Below are positions 49,747-60,991 of a DNA stretch of 64,000 nucleotides, piece after piece; position 1 is the first letter of the stretch; every line of letters starts with the position of its first letter. The DNA lies in contig MCGE01000016.1 in assembly GCA_002105175.1 (NCBI GenBank), positions 503,501-567,500 of the forward strand, read 5' to 3'. The stretch comes from Absidia repens (Eukaryota > Mucoromycota > Mucoromycetes > Mucorales > Cunninghamellaceae). A program made the position numbers and the translations under genes. The notes below the pieces were generated by a model. It saw only the letters and a program-made list of their open reading frames with translations, searched no databases and was not told where the DNA came from.

Positions 49747-51509
49747 ATGATGATTTTTGAATCCAAAGACACCAAGGATTTGGTACCAATAAGATCAACT
49801 ATGGACGATTTTTTAGAAACAAGCTCCATGTCATCAACGTTCATCACCCAAAACACTCTCACTAATCAAAGTACGTGCTGCTCCACTCCTTTGGACGAAA
49901 ATGGCAACAAAAATATTGAGGTCTTACAATCCACATTACCTGGATATGGAACAGCAAGTATTGGTGGCTCAGTTATGAATTTGACAAATGCAATGATGGG
50001 CAGTGGAATTATTGGGCTACCTCTGGCACTTCACCTGTGTGGATTTTGGTTCGGGTTGTTGTGCTCATTTTTGATCGCTACTCTTACATGCTTGGCCATG
50101 CATCTCACTGTTCAATGTGGCATCAAAACAAATCGGTATAGCTTGTCTGGCCTTTGTGAACAATTAGTAGGATCCAATGGTGATAAAGTTTGCAATTTTG
50201 TTATCTTTTTCCACACAGCAACAACCACAGTGTCTTATTATATTAGTAAGTACTATATAGCAAAAAAATAAAAATAAGAATAAAAAAAAATACAACCCAC
50301 ACACTTGATAATTAACAGGTTCCTTTTGTTTGTTTGTTTGTTTATGATAATAGTGCTGGGCGACACTTTGCCGACTCTTTTTCATTACTACTTACCACAG
50401 TTGACTTGGCTCAGTAATCGACAATTGGTGGTGGTAGCTTTTGGTTTATGCGTTGTAAGTCCTTTTTGCATATGGTGCTGTGATACACATCAAATAAGCT
50501 GTTTTATTGATTATGATATGTACTTTTTTTTTATTCTCTATTTACATAGAGTCTGCCTATCAGTTCATCCCGCTCACCTGCCAAAATTGCAAAATGGTCA
50601 ACTCTTTCGGTGATGCTCCTACCTTTAATGCTACTTGGTGTAATTCTTCGGGTTCCTGCCTACGCTCCACCATTGAAAGACATTGAATTGGAAGTGGTAC
50701 CTCCTTCTATCTCCATGTTTAAGGGCATTGCTATCATGGGGTTATCATTTGGCTGCTCTCAAAACATATTTGGTATCTATCTCAGCACATTCGATCAGCG
50801 ACAGTCCTCTTGGTTGATGATCTCCGGATTGGGTACTATGATGAGCTATATTCTCAATTTTACATTCGCAATTATGGGGTATATCTGCTTTGGAAAAAAT
50901 GTACAGGCAAATGTCTTGTTGAATTTTCCTGATGACGATGTGGCTATCAATGTGGTGCGGCTTATTTTGGGTCTTTTTATGGTTCTTACTATTCCGTAAG
51001 TTGAAAGTGTTCATCTGCATGAAAATAATCGGTGTTTAAAATGTTGTGCTTATTTTTTTTTGTCTATTATAGCCTTGCAATGCATCCTTGCGTGTCTTCC
51101 GTCCAAACTTTACTTGGAAAAAACGTGGATGATAGAATTCCCACTGATACTGAACATGTTGTGGTGACTGGTCTATTATTTGTCCCCATTCTCTATTTTG
51201 GTGCTACTTTGACGTCATTGGGTAGTGTTTTTGATATTATTGGTGGTTTCTCAACTATGGTCCTTGGTAAGTTGATTCTAGGATAAATATACGAAATATA
51301 AAACTGATTTTCTTTATCTTTCTATAGGTTTTCTACTACCAGGTGCTGTATTTATGCGACTTTTTATTGCATCACGTGTTGGTGAAAGGATACCACTTTT
51401 ACAAAGCAAAGTCTCGGAAGATCTTACCTGGAAACAATTCATTCTTGCCCTTACTTTGGTACTTGTTAGCTTCCCCATTATATATTTTACATTGATTGAT
51501 CATTTATGA
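49747..51509 (+). CDS. Amino-acid transporter, AAAP/SLC38-AVT type
   Basis: Polytopic permease of 473 residues. Exons: 49747-50245, 50354-50454, 50550-50995, 51073-51266, 51328-51509 (1422 nt). A polar N-terminal tail of about 70 residues is followed by the family hallmark GGSVMNLTNAMMGSGIIGLP at the first helix. About ten more hydrophobic helices follow, including FSVMLLPLMLLGVILRVP-like and LNFTFAIMGYICFGKNVQAN segments, and AMHPCVSSVQTLLG near the end. Members exchange neutral or cationic amino acids across vacuolar or plasma membranes; the AVT branch is vacuolar. The direction and substrate cannot be told from sequence. The start at 49747 (MMIFESKDTK) was chosen because the longer frame enters the TA-rich leader; the second Met at 49750 is equally possible. 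Confidence 0.9.
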
Positions 51510-52110
51510 ATCCTATTTTTATTTCATTTTTTCGGCATAAAACAAAATAAACTGTATATTTTTTATGTTTCTTATTTATTTGATTGTTCCAAGGAGTAAA
51601 ATAGAATGTGTCTCCTCCTTAAAGAAAATTTACTGTGCGTACAAAAATATGATTAGCGAATAATGTTGGTGGCAGGGCAGGGTAGATTTAGTGCGTATAT
51701 TTTATGTGGGGACGTCGATATTTGATTTTTTTTTCATATGGCGCTTACTCTCCATGATCGGGAGAAATCGCATTGTTTGAGTTTAACCAATCATAGACGT
51801 GAGAATGGATAATGGCAGATGATCTTTTGAGAGAGTTGAAGCCATTGCAACAACAAAAAAAGGGGGGAGAATATCATTATCCTCTTATACGTGTGTAACA
51901 GCATTTACCCAAGGATTGAGTGACGTACTTTTATAAACTTTGTCATTTTTATTCTTTTATTCTTTTTTCTTTTCCCATTTTTTGTATACCTTTTTTTTTC
52001 CTCATTCTTTTTTTTCTTCTTCTTCTTTTTTCTTATCATTATCTCTCTTCCTCTTTTGACTCTCATTGATACTTCATCTTTTTGTAACTGATAAAAAGAA
52101 GAGTAATTCA
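51510..52110. other. Intergenic with long pyrimidine leader
   Basis: Between two plus-strand genes. The last 150 bp (about 51945-52075) is almost entirely T/C with TTCTTTT units, a strong leader for the Scw1-like gene. No gene seen. Confidence 0.5.
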
Positions 52111-54208
52111 ATGTCTTCATTGGGACTGGCTCCACCGTTACCTATTCCCACACAGACTTTAGCAACACAGTCGTCAGCTACTCCACCTTTTGCTCCTGCA
52201 ACAAGCTCCGGTCCAACGAACGTCCCTTCATTATCGTCGCAGTTGTTACCTCCTGCTCCACCTCAACCTCCACCGTACCCTTCTCAAACAATGGCCATTT
52301 ACAGCAACAGTAACAGCAATGGTCTCCTATACGGCGAAGAAATATCGACTATCTTTGTGGTGGGATTCCCAGATGATATGCAAGAACGTGAATTCCAAAA
52401 TATGTTTATCTTTTCCCCTGGTTTTGAAGCCGCTACTCTCAAGGTGCCTTCCAAAGATGGCGAAGAGGATCCAACAGTCTCAGCGGTGAATGGCAATCCT
52501 CAGAACAAGAAACAAATAGTAAGTAGATACACAAAATCCTATTTTCGTAGGTTACTGATACTCCTCCGTTATTTCTATTCATTTAGATTGGATTTGCAAA
52601 ATTTCGTAGTCGCGGTGAGGCACTGGATGCCAAGGACACTATCAGTGGGCGGAAAGTTGATGCTGAAAAAGGATCTGTGCTCAAGGCGGAAATGGCCAAA
52701 AAGAACTTGCATACAAAACGAGGACTTTCTTCGAACGATCCATTCCAAGTCAATCAAATTCCTGCCATGCTTCCACCGCATGACCTTATTCAACAGCAAC
52801 AGCAAATACAACAGCAGCAACAGCAACAGCATCAACAAATTTATTCATTATCTTATCAACAGCAACAAGAAGACAATACTACACCATTGAAACGATCCAC
52901 AGGTCCACACCATTCTTCTGTGTACGAAGCTTTCCATTCAGTTCCCGCCTCTGATCCCACCCTCATCTCTGATATTTACTCTGATTTATTTATTCCAAAC
53001 ACCGCCACCTCGACCACCACTACGACTACCACCGCCACTACCAACAACAACAACAGCAATAGCAACAATGCATCTTCGGGAGCTATTCGACATATTCAAC
53101 CAATAACGACCACCAATACTACAGGTAGTAACACATCGGCACGACTTTCTGGACTTTTCAGCCCAACTCATCGATTTTCATCGGGAAATATCTTCGATCT
53201 GCCGCAACGCTCTGATATCAAACACATCACCAACATCAACACTAGCATCAAACCATCCACTACAACATCTCTGTCAGTCACTGAGCCTATTGATTTGCTA
53301 GAAAAGACAGATCCTTCCATATCACATGTGAACCCTTCTTCAGCAACTGAAACAACAGTATCGCTTTCATCTTCATCATCCATACCACAAGCATTACATC
53401 AACAACAAAATATTTATCATTATCAACAACAACAACAACAACAACAACATCTGCATCTGCATTCCTCATCTCCCCCTCTCACCAATCGATATATGGATGA
53501 CGATCAACAGCAACAACAACAACTCGGTTCAGCATTCAGTGGGTTAACGATCAACACCAATCCTATTCATTCAACAGGCATCGTCAATACAACGACAACA
53601 GCAACTACCTCATTGACATCGACACCTACAACCATTGCTTCCAATGGAGGCTTACCGTCACCAGGATTGTTATCGCCCAACGGATACCGAAGCTTTTCTA
53701 CCATGATGATGATGGCCAGCACCAACCCTGCCGACCAAAACCCACCTTGCAATACGCTTTACGTCGGCAACTTACCACCGAACACAGACGAAGAAGAACT
53801 CAAGCAGCTGTTTAACAAATGTGTCGGTTACAAGCGTTTGTCGTTCCGCCAAAAAGCAAATGGTCCTATGTGTTTTGTGGAATTCGATGACGTATATTGT
53901 GCAACCATGGCATTACAAGATCTGTATGGCAATCCTCTTAGCAACTCTGTCAAAGGCGGGATTCGGCTTTCTTTCAGTAAAAATCCCCTGGTAAGTGGTA
54001 CACTAGAAAAGAGAGCAAAAGGGAGTGATGCTTTTCTAATTCTTTTTTTTTTTTTTTTTTTTTTTTTTTTGTTTATGTGTGATTATGGTAGGGTGTACGA
54101 CAGAACTCCATCAGCAACAGCGGATGTAATGCAACCAATGGTGCCTTCAATCCGTCCGTGGTGCCTTATTACCGTGACAATTTATCTTTTGATCCCCCAT
54201 ACTCATAG
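52111..54208 (+). CDS. RNA-binding protein, Scw1/Whi3-like, two RRMs
   Basis: Cytoplasmic mRNA-binding regulator type; fission-yeast Scw1 negatively affects cell-wall integrity and budding-yeast Whi3 controls the cell-size start decision. Exons: 52111-52518, 52587-53990, 54092-54208, 642 residues. RRM1 at about 85-190 ([36 protein letters not shown]) is interrupted by intron 1. The middle (about 200-540) is long low complexity: poly-Gln runs (for example 53425-53455), poly-Thr and Ser-rich tracts. RRM2 at about 540-620 is well conserved ([53 protein letters not shown]). The conserved ending is [16 protein letters not shown]. Intron 2 contains about 22 T. The start follows a pyrimidine-rich leader. 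Confidence 0.92.
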
Positions 54209-54972
54209 TTTAGTTTATTAGTGTTAGTTTATTCTTTACGCTAATATTATTGCTTATTACGCTCTTTTTTTTTTTGACGATCTTTACATCCTATTATTTA
54301 TTTATTTACTCATCTGACATATGCATATTATCCTTGTGGTTTTTTTTCCTTATATTTATCCCATTGATCAATTCTTTTTAGTTCAAAATCAACGTACAAT
54401 AAAAAACACACACTCTTCATCTATCTATCTGTATATCAATATTCTGTTTTTATTCGGCATTTTTTATAATTTTACTGAGTACGGAAGGGAAATCAGTAGG
54501 GTATGTGGGAATATGGGTATTGTTTTCGACAGGGCAATGATTGGGCGGGATTTTTTCAAAGGAAACAATTACATACTTTAGTGACAACAACACTGCAAAA
54601 TCAATACTATAGCATAGCTATATAACTGACCTGTACCTGAATTTTCTACCCAGTATGTACTATATAGAACTATTTTATTTTCAAATCATATATAGCATCA
54701 AGTAAAGGTTCACTTATTTTTAACAGACATGGTAATTACAGCACAAAATCATACATTCGTGAAAAAGACAAATCCCATCATCAGTCGTTCGGTTTTTATT
54801 CAAAGATTATCAAAAAACAATACAAATACACACTTGTCATAAAAAAAATAAGGAAGGATACTAAACTATGCTAAACTATAGTATACTAAAAAAAAATACT
54901 AGAAGGCTAAACTAATATTCTACTACTTCGGATAGGTTACCAGGTACGTCAATAAATCATTCAATTCATTCT
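54209..54972. other. Intergenic, convergent 3' flanks
   Basis: Downstream of the Scw1-like gene and of GET4. Contains AATAAAAA-type signals (about 54397) and GGGCGGGATTTTTTC at 54543. No gene seen. Confidence 0.45.
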
Positions 54973-56322
54973 TCAATCCAAGCCCAGAGATGGGGAGCCA
55001 GTGACTTGACGAGGAGCATTTCCAGAAGGAGATCCACCAGCGAATAGACTGTTCATCAGGTCTTGCATCATATTACCTTGTTTTTTCGGTTTTTGAATGT
55101 TGTAGAATGCAGCACCGATATCATCAATCAGTTCATCGAATCCTTTTTGTTGGTTATACATGGGCCCATAAGTCGATTTGAGCTGCTTGAACAAAGCCGC
55201 ACCGTCGCGTTGCACCGTCAATAACATCAATTGGGTAAAATTCAGCCAAGAATCATCGTAAATAGATATTTGGACAGTTTCACCAGCAGGGGAATAATTG
55301 TAGCCAGCTTGGGATTTGGATGATAACTTGGCAGCCTTGATGAAATTGTTGAAGGTCAAAGTAGCATGTCGAACACTTTTCATTGCAAGGTATCTAGGAA
55401 AAAGCAAAGGTCAGTCGATCTCATGCAATGCACTTCTATTATCACTGTTACTTACTGAAGCACAACACGGGCAAGGTAAATTCCACTTCCATTGTTCGCA
55501 TCCTTCTTGGACCAAGCATATGATAATTCACCCAATAATTCAGCACTGTGATCCGTTCCAACCAGTAAATGTTCTTCTGCTAAAGAAAATTGGCCCTCTA
55601 CCCAATAAACAAGTCAAGTCAGCACAACAACAGTTCATGGAAGAGTTAATTGAGAGTATACTCTTTACCTTGATAAAACATTGTACCCACGTAATCATGC
55701 AATTCAGGATCGCCTTCAGAGTATTCACCATTTTTCTGCGTCCAGCTATTGAGTAAAAAGTAATAGTGTCAGGCACAGGTCCATTTTTACCACCCATCCA
55801 CCCATCCACTCATTTGCCCACACTTGGCACCCTTGTTGCAAATTAACCAATTTATTACCTGAATGTTTTCGAAAGGAAGCTTCGGCGACCTACTTCTGTA
55901 GACGGATAGAGTTCGAGAATATCAATGACGCGATCTATAAACAAACAAGGTAAGTATGGTGGAAGTATTCATAGTTTATTTTCCCTTACCCAAAGCGTTC
56001 TCGTCAACAGGTAGGTTGGCCAAAAGGTAGGTATCCATCATATAGTTTGCCAAATCAGAACCAGAACCGCTTTGCTTGTGCTCCATTAAAGACACCGCGC
56101 CATCATGAAGTAGCTTGATAGAATTGATATACTTTTCTTGTTTGTTATATCTGGATATACAAAGTAGCACTGTGAGTTGAAAAGTAGTCAAAGCAGTCAA
56201 TGCCATTAACCATTTTACCTTCTAGCCACTGTTCGATACATTTGGTGAGCTTCATAGTATTTTCCTTCGTTGACAGAATTCTTCAACTTCTCGAGAGTTT
56301 TGCTAGTTCCTTTTTGCGCCAT
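54973..56322 (-). CDS. GET4: GET4, tail-anchored protein targeting factor
   Basis: Cytosolic alpha-solenoid protein that with Get5 links Sgt2-bound tail-anchored proteins to the Get3 ATPase for ER insertion. It starts MAQKGTSKTLEKLKNSVNEG and continues YYEAHQMYRTVARRYNKQEK, YINSIKLLHDGAVSLMEHKQ, which is the Get4 N-terminal signature (YYEAHQMYRT is shared with human GET4). Later exons give WTQKNGEYSEGDPELHDYVG, GQFSLAEEHLLVGTDHSAEL and the C-terminal half (MLLTVQRDGAALFKQLKSTY, MYNQQKGFDELIDDIGAAF). The last residues include MMQDLMNSLFAGGSP, matching the animal LLGNLLTSLMG ending in position. Six or seven exons; the gene is about 320 residues. It is divergent from the ankyrin gene with 291 bp between starts. 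Confidence 0.92.
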
Positions 56323-56613
56323 GACTGTGTATAAGATGGATATAGAAAAATAAAAAGAAAGAGAACAAAAAAAAAAAAAAAAAAAAAACGCGGCGTTTAA
56401 AATATTTATTTCTTTCCTTCTTCGAAGTCAATATCCCCCCCCTCTCCTTTCTATCTTCATGAATTTAAGGGCCTTCAGAAACAAGTCTAAATGGTGGTTG
56501 TAACCTCAATACTGATATACTCGAAAAGGTTCGGAATAAAAGAAAGCAAGTTTATTTTATTGTTTCCATTCTAACTTTACTATATCTCGCTTTCTCTCAA
56601 TATCTAGTCCAGT

Positions 56614-57876
56614 ATGCCTACCATTTTATCCAAAAATATCGGAAATCTTACCGCAGGAAAGGACAACAATTTTCAACTCGATATACAGACAGCCCCATCA
56701 CATATCAACCCGTCAATTCGAACAGTAGAACAGTCAGTCGATGCTCCAAATGTGTACGATGAAGACAAGTATCAATTTCAACCACAACACATGACTACAC
56801 CATTATCTCACCAGTCAAAGACCCCAGACATGTCTCCTTGGGAAGCGGCAGAACAGGCCGATATAGGTGTGATACGGGCGTATCTCGACAAAGCGTCCAC
56901 CAAAAAAGACCGTACCCTACTAGTGAATTATCAAAATCCGACCACTGGAGCCACTCTTCTTCACCTTGCCATTACTCATACAACAACAGCGAAGACGGAA
57001 ACCTCGTCACAGGTCTTAGCCGCTGAGAAGGATACTGCCCTGCGATTGGAGCTAGTGACACTGCTTTTGGAAAACGGGGCCGACGCTGCGACTTGCAATC
57101 TGTACAACGTTCAAGCGATCCATATGGTCCCACTTCATATTCCAACTGGCACCTTACCTTTCCTCGATGTTTTACTGGACAACGATGCCAATATCAATGC
57201 TCGGGACGGTGATGGATGGACACCACTTCACTACGCTGCTCGGTTTTGCCAACCTCCGACTTTGGTGATGCAAGCATTAGTGGCCCATGGTGCAAATGTG
57301 AATGCGACGGATCATACCAGCCACAAATCTTGTCTTTTTGGTCTCATTGCCAATGGAGATTATGTCGACTGTTTCCAATGGATGGTCCACACTGCCAAAG
57401 CCAACATTCAATACCGTGGCCAATTCAATTTTATTCCTTCTGCCACTGTCACCAATACGATGCGTAAATTACACCACCAAGAACAACAGCTTCATATCGA
57501 AATCACGAAACAAGCGACATTGATTTTACAGGCAGTCAAGTATGGACGACTGGGCATCTTGCGTTATTTGATTCACACACCAAAAACGTTGAACAAGCTA
57601 CGATCGTTGATCTCATTGGAGGAAATTGGACAGGCACGACATATTATTCATCAACACTTGACGGACGAACCACGAGAACACTGGGAACTGGTCGATAAGG
57701 AAATTCACTATCTCTCTTGCTTGTTGGAACACGACCCTCGATCTTTAATGGCGAAACAAAGCAGGCGCTTGAATACAGCATCATCTGTGTTGGCAATGCA
57801 TGAACAACAACGGCGCAAACTGACACGAAAAATACTGAATTTCTTTATGAAGCCTAAGCAACTGATTCAATGGTGA
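56614..57876 (+). CDS. Ankyrin-repeat protein
   Basis: Intronless, 420 residues. The N-terminal 80 residues are disordered. Ankyrin repeats occupy about 75-260, clearest in TGATLLHLAITHTTTAK, LVTLLLENGADAATCNLYN, LPFLDVLLDNDANINARDGD, GWTPLHYAARFCQPPTLVMQ and ALVAHGANVNATDHTSHKSC. The C-terminal third is helical and basic (QQRRKLTRKILNFFMKPKQL) with no recognised domain. Such proteins mediate protein binding; no partner can be deduced. The start is the first ATG after a short leader facing GET4. Confidence 0.85.
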   Translation: MPTILSKNIGNLTAGKDNNFQLDIQTAPSHINPSIRTVEQSVDAPNVYDEDKYQFQPQHMTTPLSHQSKTPDMSPWEAAEQADIGVIRAYLDKASTKKDRTLLVNYQNPTTGATLLHLAITHTTTAKTETSSQVLAAEKDTALRLELVTLLLENGADAATCNLYNVQAIHMVPLHIPTGTLPFLDVLLDNDANINARDGDGWTPLHYAARFCQPPTLVMQALVAHGANVNATDHTSHKSCLFGLIANGDYVDCFQWMVHTAKANIQYRGQFNFIPSATVTNTMRKLHHQEQQLHIEITKQATLILQAVKYGRLGILRYLIHTPKTLNKLRSLISLEEIGQARHIIHQHLTDEPREHWELVDKEIHYLSCLLEHDPRSLMAKQSRRLNTASSVLAMHEQQRRKLTRKILNFFMKPKQLIQW

Positions 57877-58733
57877 TGTGTTTTGGTGACACTTATGAAC
57901 TCAAGGATGTGGATAGTTTAATTTAGTTTAGTTTTAGTTTATTTAGAAATACCATATTTACAATAAAAATCATCTTCTTTTTTACCTATGTCGTTATATA
58001 TTACATGATTGATGCTGTCTTTGATTCCTCTTACTGACGTATGATATCATACGATTCACCGTCAATGCGAGAATATCCCCCTCCCAACAATTTTATTTTG
58101 CATTATTTTTGTACGTGGGATACTTGTGATTAATTTTTCTTTCTACGCAAATGAGTGAGAAGAAAAATTTTATGAAGCGGAATTTCCTTCATAACCCTTT
58201 GACAAAGGTTGAACTGAATTTGCTCCAAGAACCGATCAAAGTGTACTGTATGTAGTGGATATGTACAGTGCGTCTGGATGACGACTGATAAAGGTCCGAT
58301 TAGAGTGATGTTCGTTAGGTAATGTTTCTATACACAGTGCTTAGATATTAGTGTTGCATTGGCTTTTTTTCAATTAGAAAATTACTGTTTATCATTTTTT
58401 TTTTTTTATCAATGTGATGCTGATCCTGCTCGTCTTTTTTTAATCAATATGTCATCGTACCTGAGGCTATCTTTGACACTTTTTTTCGTTTTGCCATAAA
58501 CGTCAACCGAAGCATACGTCATAATAACCATGGTTATAATATAGCTGACTCTATTCCCTTAATGTTTGGCCCAACAGCAAGAGTAAATAACGCAATCGAT
58601 TTTAACAAGAAGTCGTATACTGAGGGAAGCAGCCTGTTACTTGCATCACAGCTCCTGTAAAACGGGATTTGAAATGATTAGCAATTGCTATTTTCGGATT
58701 CGAAAGTGGCTCCTTTTCCTTTTCTTTTTCTTT

Positions 58734-58777
<44 letters not shown>

Positions 58778-58822
58778 ATAAGAATAAAAAAACCAAAACG
58801 GGCTCTGTCCTATATACCAATA
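57877..58822. other. Intergenic with 41-nt T tract
   Basis: Nearly 950 bp without a gene. It ends with CGGGATTTGAAATGATTA (58663-58680), also found in repeat copy C, and a CT-rich tract running into 41 T (58736-58776), 47 bp before the start of the phosphodiesterase gene. Confidence 0.5.
58736..58776 (+). repeat. Poly-T tract, 41 nt
   Basis: The longest homopolymer in the window. It sits 46 bp upstream of the ATG of the phosphodiesterase gene, probably in its promoter or leader. Poly(dA:dT) tracts exclude nucleosomes in fungi; the exact length may be an assembly estimate. Confidence 0.9.
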
Positions 58823-60821
58823 ATGTCATACCGAAGCGACTCCTCTGTATTACAACGCTCAAGAAAAGGCTCGCCCGATTACGAAGGTGGGGCTGATCAA
58901 ACTAGTACAGACAAGGACATTCTGATCGAAAAAGAAGAATCCAATCTTGGTGATCACAGCTTCACATCTATTGACCTGAAATCCCATACAACCAGGCATC
59001 CACAACGCCGTCGTTTTGGAATACACTGGGTAAATAGAAAAATAATTACTGTATCGACCTTCTCGGTGAATATAACTTCTAATATTATTCATATATCATT
59101 GATAGAATTCAAGTAAATTACGGTGGCTCTTCTTCGGATTAACGATTGGGATCTTGGTAGTACTCATCAAAATATTCTCATATGGTGCTAATCTCTCCAT
59201 CTTGGCAAAAACTCGTCGAATACAGTCACCCGATCGAACCTTTTACAACGGAACACATTACTTTGGGTCAACTGTCATACTGATATCTTTGGATGGGCTT
59301 AGAAATGATTACTTGAAACGTGGTGTTACCCCTCAGCTTGTTGAATTCGGTAAACGAGAAATATGGTGATTTTTAATGCAAAGATCAATGCGCATTTCAC
59401 TGATATAATTATTTCTAGGTGCAACGGGAATGCAAGCTGATTACATGTTACCCTCCTTTCCAGTAAGCCACTTAATGTGAAAATATTATATATGCGGGGT
59501 CTCTTATTTATCTTTTCTTCAGTCTATCACCTTTCCCAATCATTGGACTCTAGTCACCGGTTTATATCCTGAAGCGCATGGAATTGTGGGCAACGAATTC
59601 TATGATCCGACCCTGAAAGAAAAATTCATTCACAAAAAGCCTGCCATCAGCACACAGCCCAAATGGTGGGGTGGTGAACCAGTAAGTTGAAAATTTATAG
59701 AATGGGAACAGGACTAACCCAAAGACTTGACGTTACTTCATATATAGATTTGGAAAACAGCAAGCACTCAGAATATGCTCTCGGGTGTAGTGATGTGGCC
59801 AGGATCGGGGAACCCCACAGTGAAACCTGATTACTTCCTAGATTATGACAGAAACATTACCGCTGTATCAAAAATGGACACTGCTCTCGGATGGCTTGAT
59901 TTACCCATTGAAAAACGACCTCAAATGATATCGGTGTATATTCCTCAAATCGATCAAAAAGGACACGGAGGTGGACCAGATGGACCCCAGGTAAAGTAAA
60001 TTATATAAAGTAAAGCATTCAACCCAGCGAACGCAGCGAACGAACTCATCGTCATGATTACCAAAATAGATGAACATGGTGTTGAAAAACATGGATGATG
60101 CTATTGGACACTTACTTACTGGGCTGAAGAATCGGAATTTGGATTCCCATGTCAATGTGGTTATTGTAAGTAGCAGATGAAAATAGAAACATGTTTTTGG
60201 AGATGTGAATCAGTTATCTGATACTGATTCTATTTAAAACGGGTTTCATAGGTCAGTGATCATGGCATGGCAGCAACTCACAAATCTCGCGTGATATACT
60301 ATGACGATATTCTCTCGGGGGAATCATTATCCTACTTGATGCAACGTGAAGCATGGCCTTTGTTGAATCTACGACCAAAAGAAGATGCACCGCCACATGC
60401 CACACAACAAATATACGAAGAATTACTCAATTATACGCAACATTATCAAAACGATGCTCATTTTCGTGTCTATCTACGACAGGATGTACCTTCTCACTAT
60501 CATTACAGCAACAATGATCGAATTACGCCCATTGTGGTGATTCCGGATGTTGGATACTCATTTGCGTTACATGAAGAATTTGATATCAATCTTGGAAAGG
60601 ATTATCGACCTCGCGGAATTCATGGCTACGATAACAACGCAATGGAAATGCGGGCGATCTTTATGGCTCGAGGAACACAAGTGGAAAGAAAGTGGGGGCG
60701 TGGCGCCATGGTCAAACCGTTCCAAAACACTGAAGTTTATGAATTTGTGGCAAGCTTATTGAATTTAGATCCAAGCCCAAACAACTGTACTTTATGCAAT
60801 GGCGATTTTTATCCACTTTGA
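58823..60821 (+). CDS. Ectonucleotide pyrophosphatase/phosphodiesterase (NPP family)
   Basis: Type II membrane hydrolase of the alkaline phosphatase superfamily, cleaving nucleotide pyrophosphate or phosphodiester bonds outside the cell or in the vacuole. Exons: 58823-59029, 59106-59349, 59419-59462, 59523-59681, 59748-59990, 60070-60165, 60252-60821; 1563 nt, 520 residues. A cytosolic tail of about 70 residues precedes one membrane helix (WLFFGLTIGILVVLIKIF). The catalytic domain shows VILISLDGLRNDYLKRG (metal-binding Asp), PSFPSITFPNHWTLVTGLYP (nucleophilic Thr), YIPQIDQKGHGGGPDGP (metal Asp and His), VSDHGMA (Asp-His) and PRGIHGYDN (His), so all six metal ligands seem present. Compared with yeast Npp1/Npp2 it is short, ending soon after the catalytic core (NGDFYPL). 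Confidence 0.93.
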
Positions 60822-60991
60822 AACTGATATTCCCTTCTTTTTTTTTTAATAAATTCAATCCCCGTCTCTTCTTTGCCTTCTTTTGGTGTGGTCCATATTT
60901 TTATTTTATTTTTATTTCCTTCCATTTTTTATTTTTATTTTTACGACTCTACATTCTTTTTCTTCCATTTATCCTCTCATTGTCACTATCT

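Noticed and set aside
52299..53752. Antisense frames in the Scw1-like gene
   Set aside because: Shadows of low-complexity Thr/Gln/Asn codons; no splice or start context.
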